A DNA stretch of 64,000 bases, taken from NCBI GenBank assembly GCA_012842605.1, contig DUSN01000025.1, forward strand, positions 1 through 64,000, given 5' to 3'. The notes under the pieces were generated by a model. The model did not search any database. It saw only the letters and a list, made by a program, of their open reading frames with translations, and had not been told where the DNA came from. Shown one piece after another: positions 56,969 through 64,000 of the stretch. A program made the translations under genes and the position numbers. Positions within the stretch are counted from its first letter, which is position 1, and the number at the start of each line of letters is the position of its first letter. This stretch comes from Clostridiales bacterium (GTDB lineage Bacteria > Bacillota > Clostridia > Caldicoprobacterales > DTU083).

Positions 56969-57472
56969 ATGACAGCTATTAACAGTATTTTTGCAAACAA
57001 AAAGCGATTGACAATTACAATAATCTTAATAATTGCTGCTGCAATAGGTGTTTACTACTTTTACTTGAAGCCTTTGAACAATGAGAAGCCGGTAGCTATA
57101 GGATCCGGCCAGGACTTCATTGTAACCGTTTATGCATCAGAGGTTCAAAATTTATATGGCTATCAGTTTAATCTTTACTATGACAATGAAAAGGTCTCAT
57201 TCAAAGGCGGGTTAAAATCATCAATTGATGCTATTGGTACAATTTTTAAGAAAGACAAAGAAGAACACATGCTTGTTGGGGCAACAATGATCGGTGATGT
57301 ACCAGGGTTCTCGGGAAAAAATGTAGAAGTGTGCTCGCTGGAATTTACAGCAAACAGTGATATTGACAGTTCTATGTTTGTCATCAACAGAGTAAATACA
57401 GTGGATGCTGATCAGAACTATCTTGAAAATGTCAGCGGGTGGAGTGTTAAGGTAAAAGTAAAAACGGAATAA
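56969..57472 (+). CDS. Membrane-anchored cohesin-like protein
   Basis: A 167-residue protein: a basic start, one membrane helix (about residues 14-31), a short linker, then a cohesin-like beta-sandwich (VTVYASEVQNLYGYQFNLYYDNEKVSF, then GDVPGFSGKNVEVCSLEFTA, in outline). Cohesins bind dockerins; an anchored single copy could hold dockerin-bearing enzymes, such as the GH30 protein encoded downstream, at the membrane. Residue-level binding evidence is not available. The start is ATG 56969 behind AAAAAGGTG; the GTG at 56960 lies within that site. Confidence 0.6.
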   Translation: MTAINSIFANKKRLTITIILIIAAAIGVYYFYLKPLNNEKPVAIGSGQDFIVTVYASEVQNLYGYQFNLYYDNEKVSFKGGLKSSIDAIGTIFKKDKEEHMLVGATMIGDVPGFSGKNVEVCSLEFTANSDIDSSMFVINRVNTVDADQNYLENVSGWSVKVKVKTE

Positions 57473-57995
57473 TTTATATATTTTCGAGATAGCTGCAAAA
57501 GGAAGGTGAATTTTAGCGATTATATAAAATGAATAACTCAGCATGAATATGCTGAATATTAACTATGCTCCTGCTGTTACATAGAAATTAATTTTGCACA
57601 AAAGTGATTACTTCATACTTAATTCTTTATCCTGTTTTGTTTACGCTAGTGGTACACAAGATTTCTTTCAGTACTATCTCCAGCAATATTATCTTCAAGT
57701 AATATCGTTGCAAGTCTACATGCGTTAGGTAACCACACAAATCGCATAAATATTCTCGGTACTAAGTCGGTTAACGTAAACGTGCTGATATTATCTTCTA
57801 ATCCCCAAACATACAAAAAATGTAAATACAGTAAAATAATGTATCAGAATACCTGACAGTTAAGCCTGCCTCCGCTATCAATACAAATAAAGCAAGGACA
57901 GGCAGGGTTCATATTGGATTTGTACATGGTACATATTGGCTTTCGATTTTTCGAAAGCGTAATAAATAACTATATAAAGTAAAGGGGTGTTTTAA
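57473..57995 (+). promoter_or_regulatory. Long leader region of GH30 gene with inverted repeats
   Basis: This gap of 523 bases has no gene. Near the GH30 start it holds stacked dyads: CCTGCC/GGCAGG arms (about 57867 and 57901), TGTAC-ATG-GTACA (57921-57933) flanked by two ATATTGG words, and GCTTTCGA-TTTT-TCGAAAGC (57939-57958). These may be operators or RNA hairpins that control the xylanase genes. Confidence 0.45.
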
Positions 57996-60900
57996 GTGAG
58001 AACCAAATCAAATCGCTTACTTGTGCTCATCTTTGTCATGGTCCTGGCCTTCACGTGGCTTACGCCCGCAGCTTCTAAAGCAGCCAACCCGACTGTCACT
58101 GTTGAGTGGAACAACGAAAAGCAGGTAATGGATGGCCTTGGCGGTTCATGGGCTTTCAACAAGGGTGAACCTTTGGTAAAGTTCTCTAAAACCATGCCCG
58201 AGGTAGCCGAGGAACTGCTGGACATGCTGTTTGACGATGAGAAGGGTATAGGTCTTGATGTAGTTAGAGTCATTATTGGTGACGGAGGCATCACCAACCC
58301 GTCTACCGGAGCTGAATGGGGAAACCGCTGGTATGATGGTCCCAGTGACACCATTTGGCCCCATGAAGACTCCGGCTTTGTATGGGACATGGACAACTGG
58401 GAGGAAGTAAAGCCCAACTTTGACCGTGGTCAGATATTTGTAATGAAAGAGGCCCAAAAACGAGGAGTTAAAACATTCTATGCCACTGCATGGTCTGCAC
58501 CTTACTGGATGAAGAAAAACAACAGTGTTTTAGGAGGAAATGCCAATGGGCAGCCCCCTGAGCTGAAGGATACTCTTGATTCTAACGGCAGGAAAATTTA
58601 CTATCAGAAATATGCTGATTATCTGGTAGAGTATGCAATAGGCTACAAGAGGGAATTTGACATTGAAATCACCCATATATGCCCAGTCAACGAATCTGAA
58701 ACCCAGCATGGTTCATATTCCGGTATAGTTCTTAGAGGCAATGCATACAAGGAGTTTATAGAAGAATATCTTGGACCGGCTATAAAGAAGGCTGAGCAAG
58801 AAGGCAGATTTGCTGAAGTAGGCATGAACCCGCCTAAACTGGTTGGCCCGGAGACTACAAACTTCAGTGCATTAAATCAGTATACAGCTACACTTAACAA
58901 CATAAATCCTGAAACTGGCAGGCATGACTATATAGATGTTTTCTCAACTCACATATATGGAAGTGCAAACATGTTCAACAACGGACCTGTTACTGCCGGC
59001 AGCGGGCAATATCCTGCATATCTGAGAAATTATGAAAAACTGTGGCAGACCGAGTATATGACACAAAATACCGCAAACTCTGCTGCCAACGCCAACACGC
59101 AAATTTACAGCAATCAAACAATTTCTGACGGGCTTTATTGGACAAGACTGATCTCCAATATGTTTACAAGTGATCCTGGCTTCAATGCTTACTTGTGGTG
59201 GTGGCCATTAGCCAATAACGGTGCTGACGGATCAGACTTAATCCGTTTTGTTCATACCGGTCAGCCTCAGGGCAATGGGGAAACTACAACCGGTTTATAC
59301 AGAGTATTTAAGCGCTTCTATACCTTTGGACAAATATCCAGGTATATTGACCCCGGATATGTGCGCATAGAAGCAACCCGTGCACCTGCAAGCCAGGTAA
59401 CAGTAATTGCTTACAAGGCTCCTGACGGAAATGATTTTTCAATAGTCGTTACAAATGAGAGCAATGCAGAAGTCAGCCTTGATTTTAACCTGGCAGGGTT
59501 CCCGGATGGCATAACCGGTATGACAGCATTCAGAACATCTTCAAGCGAGAACCATAAAAAAATAAGCAATATTGCTGTATCAGACAATAAGTTCACTGCT
59601 GCTGTTCCTGCCCAGTCTGTTGTTACATTTGTACCGGATAATGGAGCCAAGAGCCAGCTTCCCGGACTTGACTACAGACGTGATATTTTCTCAAATCTTC
59701 AGGCTGAAGATAATGACGGTACCAATGCTGACATAACTGTTTCCAATGGAGCAGTTTATGGATTGGGAAACAATGATTATATTAAGTTTGCCAACATAAA
59801 CTTTGCAGACGGTTCTGCAAACGGAGGAATTGTAAAGCGTCATATTTTAAGCATGACAGCTGTTGCAGCCCCGTTGGATGGCGGACTTATTGAAATTCGT
59901 GTTGGAAGCCCGACAGGAAAGGTAGTTGGAACATTTAACATTCCTGCAGGTACAGGCGAGTTTAAGTCCTATACTATCCAATTGGATACAGGTGACCTGG
60001 GCGCCTATGGATCTCATGTCGATATTTATGCAGTAGCCAGAGGTGTTGGCAATAACCTGTTTGCCATTGATCGTTTTGACTTTGGCGAGACCTATATACA
60101 GCCGGCAACCGTTCTTGTGAATGGCGGGTTTGACTCCAGCAATATTTCAATGTGGGTACCCTACGGAACAGCAAACCTTTCAAGAACAGGTGATCAGCTG
60201 TACAATGCACCCACAGCAGCTACCAGCTCCACAAGCGCTTATTCACTTCTGATAAGCGGAAGGTCGGAAGGTTCAGGAGCAGCCCAGGATATAACCGGCA
60301 AGCTTACAAACGGTGAAACCTATAGAGTAAATGCATTTGTAATGCCGACCGATTCAGATACAACAGCTTCTATAAAGCTGATAGGATACAATGATGGTGG
60401 ACAAAAAGTATATGAAAATGCAATTGCTTCAAGGGATAAGCTTGTTCCGATGGTTTGGTCCCAGGTAGAAGGAGTATTCAGATGTGATATTCCTGATGGT
60501 GTTGCTTCACTGCTGCTTGTTATCAGCAATGACTCTGATAAAAACATGTACCTGGAAGAGGTTACCCTTGTTCCCCAGGCTGATAAAGAGGCATTGATTT
60601 CTGCACTTAATACTGATTTCGACCGTGATTTGTACAATGATGAAGAATGGGATTCCATAGAAAATGCTCTGCTGGCAGGAAAAGCATTGCTCACTAATGC
60701 CAATGCATCACAGAGGGATATTGACAGTGTTGTTGGTGCCCTGAGCAGCATGATTCCATATGAACTGTATCTTGAGTGTGACAAGAACATTGTCAGAAAG
60801 GGAGATTATTTCAACATTATAACAAAGCTGAGCAATATCCTTAACAGCAATACCGTGGCCATAACATACCAGTTTGACGGAGCAAAATTCGATTACAGGG

Positions 60901-61337
60901 GATTCACGCCGGAAAGCGGAATGACCGTAATCAGTTCAAAAATTGAAGACGGCAAGGTATCCCTTATTCTGGCAAAACTTGACGGTTATGGCATTACTGA
61001 TATCGGAAAAGCGCTGTTCTCGCCAAAAGAAGATATTGCACTGAAAAATGACTACACATCTGTTGAAGCTTATGTAGATATTGTTGTACAGAATCAGGAC
61101 GGTATCAAAGAAATTCGGAAAGCATACGGTGCAACAGAGCTCAAGACCGGCAGCGACAATCCCGCTGATACAAACGGTGACGGAGTAGTTGACCTGATAG
61201 ACCTGTCGAATGTGATTGACTACTTCGGAGTAACTGCAGAAGACAGTGAATGGCGTTATGCCGCTTTCTATGATTTCAATGAGAACGGTGAAATTGACAT
61301 TTCTGACATTGTCTTTGTAGCAAAGGCCATTCAATAG
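57996..61337 (+). CDS. Secreted GH30 glycosidase with dockerin-like end
   Basis: A 1113-residue modular enzyme. Signal peptide about 1-29; GH30 barrel and beta side domain about 35-550, with acid/base E233 (VNESE) and nucleophile E353 (WQTEYM); a CBM6-like module from 570 (LQAEDNDGT) to 700; a CBM4/9-like module about 705-860 (NGGFDSSNISMW); a short FIVAR-like helical unit about 865-925; a cohesin-like sandwich about 928-1050; and a dockerin-like pair of calcium repeats (DTNGDGVVDLIDLS and FNENGEIDISDIV). Context points to glucuronoxylan, but the GH30 subfamily was not settled. GTG start behind AAAGGGGTG. Confidence 0.88.
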   Translation: MRTKSNRLLVLIFVMVLAFTWLTPAASKAANPTVTVEWNNEKQVMDGLGGSWAFNKGEPLVKFSKTMPEVAEELLDMLFDDEKGIGLDVVRVIIGDGGITNPSTGAEWGNRWYDGPSDTIWPHEDSGFVWDMDNWEEVKPNFDRGQIFVMKEAQKRGVKTFYATAWSAPYWMKKNNSVLGGNANGQPPELKDTLDSNGRKIYYQKYADYLVEYAIGYKREFDIEITHICPVNESETQHGSYSGIVLRGNAYKEFIEEYLGPAIKKAEQEGRFAEVGMNPPKLVGPETTNFSALNQYTATLNNINPETGRHDYIDVFSTHIYGSANMFNNGPVTAGSGQYPAYLRNYEKLWQTEYMTQNTANSAANANTQIYSNQTISDGLYWTRLISNMFTSDPGFNAYLWWWPLANNGADGSDLIRFVHTGQPQGNGETTTGLYRVFKRFYTFGQISRYIDPGYVRIEATRAPASQVTVIAYKAPDGNDFSIVVTNESNAEVSLDFNLAGFPDGITGMTAFRTSSSENHKKISNIAVSDNKFTAAVPAQSVVTFVPDNGAKSQLPGLDYRRDIFSNLQAEDNDGTNADITVSNGAVYGLGNNDYIKFANINFADGSANGGIVKRHILSMTAVAAPLDGGLIEIRVGSPTGKVVGTFNIPAGTGEFKSYTIQLDTGDLGAYGSHVDIYAVARGVGNNLFAIDRFDFGETYIQPATVLVNGGFDSSNISMWVPYGTANLSRTGDQLYNAPTAATSSTSAYSLLISGRSEGSGAAQDITGKLTNGETYRVNAFVMPTDSDTTASIKLIGYNDGGQKVYENAIASRDKLVPMVWSQVEGVFRCDIPDGVASLLLVISNDSDKNMYLEEVTLVPQADKEALISALNTDFDRDLYNDEEWDSIENALLAGKALLTNANASQRDIDSVVGALSSMIPYELYLECDKNIVRKGDYFNIITKLSNILNSNTVAITYQFDGAKFDYRGFTPESGMTVISSKIEDGKVSLILAKLDGYGITDIGKALFSPKEDIALKNDYTSVEAYVDIVVQNQDGIKEIRKAYGATELKTGSDNPADTNGDGVVDLIDLSNVIDYFGVTAEDSEWRYAAFYDFNENGEIDISDIVFVAKAIQ

Positions 61338-61542
61338 GATTATGCATAGGTTCGTGGCAGAGGGGGGGGTCTTCCCCCTTCGCTGCGGACATCAAACTCA
61401 ATATAAGCAATGAAGGTGAAATGAATATTACGGACAATTAAGGAGGTGCATGATGCTTTATTGAAGGTTAGTTAAACCTTCATAAATCATTTTCGGTCTG
61501 TTTGATATCCCTAAAATTAATAAGAAAGGAGCTAATCAGGAG
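61338..61542 (+). other. Gap with dockerin-like remnant and mini-frame
   Basis: GGGGGG-TCTT-CCCCC near 61362-61378 may end the GH30 transcript. At about 61386-61440 the frame reads NISNEGEMNITDN and stops, resembling half a dockerin repeat. Directly after, AGGAGG precedes a five-codon frame ATG ATG CTT TAT TGA, and GAAGGTT/AACCTTC (61463-61481) forms a hairpin. Confidence 0.35.
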
Positions 61543-64000
61543 ATGAAGTTCAAAAGTATTTTAGTCAATTTGTCCCGCATTCTTGCTGCTGTAATGTTAT
61601 TCTCCGCATTTGCGTTTTACCTCACTCCGGCTGCTGCAGCTTCCGTGGACGATCTGAATGATCTCATTGCACAGGCTGAAGCATTAAAAGCCGGCAATAA
61701 GGAGTTCCCTCTTCAAATAAGCTATACTGAAGACGGCTCTGATGTAAATAAGGCTTTCCCATGGGTATTTGACGATGATCTTGTGGATCTTGATGCAGCC
61801 CTTGAGTTTGCCCGCAGCGCAGGCTCATCTGAAATCGATGAGGCCATGAACAGGCTCTTGGATGAAATAGAGAAGTTCAAGGATAAGATCAAAGCTGACG
61901 GCTCGGATCCATATTTCCGTCTAGACCCCGGTCCCGGTTTGCAGCGAATTACGATTAGTGCTCCTACCAATGAATGGACTACAAGAACACCTCTTGATAA
62001 TCGTGTTCCAAGCAACTTTGCTGGAGGTACATTTGAGGTAATACCTTATCCCTTTGCAGATTCTGAAGGCAAGGGTGATGTGCTGAAGATCAATTATGTT
62101 CATAATGGAGTAAGTACTTTCGGTGGAATAACTCTTCAAGCACCGCTGTCTCCGACTGTAAATGTTCCTGCCGGTGCCACCATTGAGTTTGATGTTTACT
62201 ATCCCAAAAGTGCTCAGGGTAAATTCATGAGGTGGAGAATAAGAAACAGAACCTCTGACATTGATTCCTACATGAGGGATTATGAGTATAATAATCTAAA
62301 TCCCGACTGGGTTGGCAGTTATCAAGGTGAAACCTGGCTCAAGGCACATCACAGTGTTAACGCCACAACAGGTTCATCCTCTACATTTATTCTGGAGCTC
62401 CATGGTGAAACATCCCGTCCTGCAGAAACCGGCACACTTATTGTTGCCGATATCAAAATCACAGCACCTGATCCCAATGGCATTCCGCTTCCCAATGTAG
62501 TCAATACCAAACGCTACAACGAAGTAGCTCCATTAAAGAGTATCTATAACGAGGAAAACGGCCTGTTCATGGTTGGTACTCTCGGCGCCAGCTCAATAAG
62601 CGGTCTCAGAGCTTATCATTACGAGATTTTTGTTGACGGCAACAATCTTAAGGCCGAACCCACCCATCCGCGCGGCCCGAATTGGCTGAAAGACATTAAC
62701 GGACAGTCTTTAAGCGGTGCAAATAATACTCCCGGTGTAGGCGAATACAGCTTCCCGACATCATACTATCAAGGTATCAAGAATTCCGGTGCACCCGGTG
62801 AGTACAAGAATCATGGACATGTTTTGGCATGGTACAATCAGGCTCCCTCCTGGATGAGACAGATTATCCCTGCTACCCTGCCCTCTGGGTATAACGGTAC
62901 AGCCGAATTCTACGGATTAGGCAACGGAGTTACAACCCAGGTTAAGGTAGATAAAGAAATGGCAAGAAGAGTGCAATACAACCACATTATGTATGTAATG
63001 CGTCACTTCCTGACAACTGATCCGAAGTACGGTTCCAGTGAATCACGCGGAATAATTCCGTTCCATTCATGGGATGTACTCAACGAAGAAGTTCATGAAA
63101 GCCGTCACAGCGAGCTTATTCCGCAGGATCCCAACGGCTGGAGAAAGAGCCTCAAACATACCAACTGGCTGGTTGCAATGTCAGATGATCTGATCAGTGG
63201 TGATCTCTCTGAGCATTATATCTACCTGCTCTTTAAATATGCTCATATTGCAGCTCCGAATGCTCAGATGGCAGCTGCTTACAAGGCCAACTACGACAGC
63301 CTGCCTGAGTATATGAAGCTTGACGGTCATGACAATAACGGCAGCATTGATGATTATGTTCTTGAGAATCCTCCGAAACTGGTATACAACGACTATGGCA
63401 TTGCCACCCGGAGCAAAGCCAGGACAGTATACAACATGGTTCGTGATCTGAATACGGCATGGCTTTCTGATCCGCTGTATGACGGAAGACCTCTTATCGA
63501 AATTGTTGGCATCCAGGGACACGATTCAATCGGAAGGACATTGGCAAGCGACAACCAGTATGCTGTAGCCCTCTATGCTTCTTTAGTTGATAAAGGACTT
63601 CTTTCCGGTATCTGCTTCTCAGAATTCGACCTTAAGGTGCCCACAAGTACCCCGGGCGGCGGTGCGGAAGCTCCTGCGACTCTGAATGTTAAACAATCTG
63701 ATGCCCTTGGTTATCAGTATGCACTGATGTACAAACTGTTCAGAAAATTTGCACCCTATATCGATCATGTAATCAGCTGGGGAGTCAGCGGTTCCGGATG
63801 GCAGGGAAGCTATGTGCTGTTTGACAGCCAGAGCAATGCCAATGCAGGCTACTATGCTGCCATGAATCCTGACAGATTTATCCTTGGACATTCATATTTG
63901 GATGATTTCTTTGCCGGAGAATACGAAAAACTCCATAAAGCATCCGGAGTAGATATGGGTGATCTTGGGGTCTTCTATGTAAAACCTGATTTGACAGTTA
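61543..64000 (+). CDS. Secreted GH10-like xylanase, incomplete at window end
   Basis: The frame is open from ATG 61543 to the window end (at least 819 residues). A signal peptide (about 1-33) is followed by a FIVAR-like helical part (about 34-120), a carbohydrate-binding-like beta domain (about 130-310) and a GH10-like barrel: GHVLAWYNQAPSW, the acid/base E515 in WDVLNEE, and the nucleophile E694 in CFSEFD. The catalytic pair is about 180 residues apart, wider than the usual 105-130, so an insertion is present. The His in the usual W-H-x-Q motif is Tyr here. AAAGGAGC and CAGGAG lie before the ATG; C-terminal modules are out of view. Confidence 0.85.
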   Translation, partial: MKFKSILVNLSRILAAVMLFSAFAFYLTPAAAASVDDLNDLIAQAEALKAGNKEFPLQISYTEDGSDVNKAFPWVFDDDLVDLDAALEFARSAGSSEIDEAMNRLLDEIEKFKDKIKADGSDPYFRLDPGPGLQRITISAPTNEWTTRTPLDNRVPSNFAGGTFEVIPYPFADSEGKGDVLKINYVHNGVSTFGGITLQAPLSPTVNVPAGATIEFDVYYPKSAQGKFMRWRIRNRTSDIDSYMRDYEYNNLNPDWVGSYQGETWLKAHHSVNATTGSSSTFILELHGETSRPAETGTLIVADIKITAPDPNGIPLPNVVNTKRYNEVAPLKSIYNEENGLFMVGTLGASSISGLRAYHYEIFVDGNNLKAEPTHPRGPNWLKDINGQSLSGANNTPGVGEYSFPTSYYQGIKNSGAPGEYKNHGHVLAWYNQAPSWMRQIIPATLPSGYNGTAEFYGLGNGVTTQVKVDKEMARRVQYNHIMYVMRHFLTTDPKYGSSESRGIIPFHSWDVLNEEVHESRHSELIPQDPNGWRKSLKHTNWLVAMSDDLISGDLSEHYIYLLFKYAHIAAPNAQMAAAYKANYDSLPEYMKLDGHDNNGSIDDYVLENPPKLVYNDYGIATRSKARTVYNMVRDLNTAWLSDPLYDGRPLIEIVGIQGHDSIGRTLASDNQYAVALYASLVDKGLLSGICFSEFDLKVPTSTPGGGAEAPATLNVKQSDALGYQYALMYKLFRKFAPYIDHVISWGVSGSGWQGSYVLFDSQSNANAGYYAAMNPDRFILGHSYLDDFFAGEYEKLHKASGVDMGDLGVFYVKPDLTV

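Overview
The window reads as a chromosome segment of a spore-forming, plant-polysaccharide-degrading member of the Clostridia (Bacillota), probably a relative of the cellulosome formers. Pointers are strong AGGAGG ribosome sites, a T-box, a Spo0E-like peptide, a long-form hibernation factor behind a sigma-H-like promoter, an RF2 gene with the usual programmed frameshift, and secreted xylan enzymes carrying dockerin-like and cohesin-like modules. The species cannot be named from the sequence alone.

Layout. (1) 1-6.4 kb is AT-rich accessory DNA with broken genes: a decayed frame, a DUF4375 protein, a methyltransferase, an alpha/beta hydrolase, a truncated aminoglycoside-phosphotransferase-like gene, small unknown genes and a radical SAM protein. 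(2) 6.6-15.2 kb is a tight five-gene operon: NERD nuclease fused to a degenerate kinase, an intact-looking Ser/Thr kinase, a UPF1/Dna2-like helicase, an unknown protein, and a DUF3800/TPR-like protein. It looks like a defence system related in concept to Mokosh but with a different gene set. A promoter-like repeat (TTGAAG-N17-TAAAAT) lies just before and just after it, with two more copies near 4.0 kb. (3) 15.3-18.2 kb holds small unknown genes, a YdcF-like protein, a lipoprotein and a nucleoside deaminase gene with its middle deleted.

(4) 18.2-37.2 kb is core genome: T-box-controlled DAHP synthase, recD2, comF, a long structured RNA leader and zinc-ribbon protein, a cluster of DnaA boxes, a polar amino acid ABC importer, a Spo0E-like peptide, hpf, secA, prfB, an AEC transporter, GAPDH, a MATE transporter and a serpin lipoprotein. 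(5) 37.4-49.4 kb has a two-component system followed by a membrane glycosyltransferase, a frameshifted GH2 beta-mannosidase, a TIM-barrel protein, a membrane-embedded LuxR-type regulator, and a four-gene zinc-ribbon cluster of unknown function.

(6) 49.8-64 kb is a glucuronoxylan locus: an AraC regulator opposite a GH67 alpha-glucuronidase, an LplB/YtcP/LplA-type oligosaccharide importer, a membrane-anchored cohesin-like protein, a secreted GH30 enzyme with a terminal dockerin-like module, and a GH10-like xylanase that runs off the window end. The secreted enzymes would cut xylan, the importer would bring in glucuronic-acid-decorated fragments, and GH67 would remove the decoration inside the cell. 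No tRNA, rRNA, insertion sequence or CRISPR array was seen.
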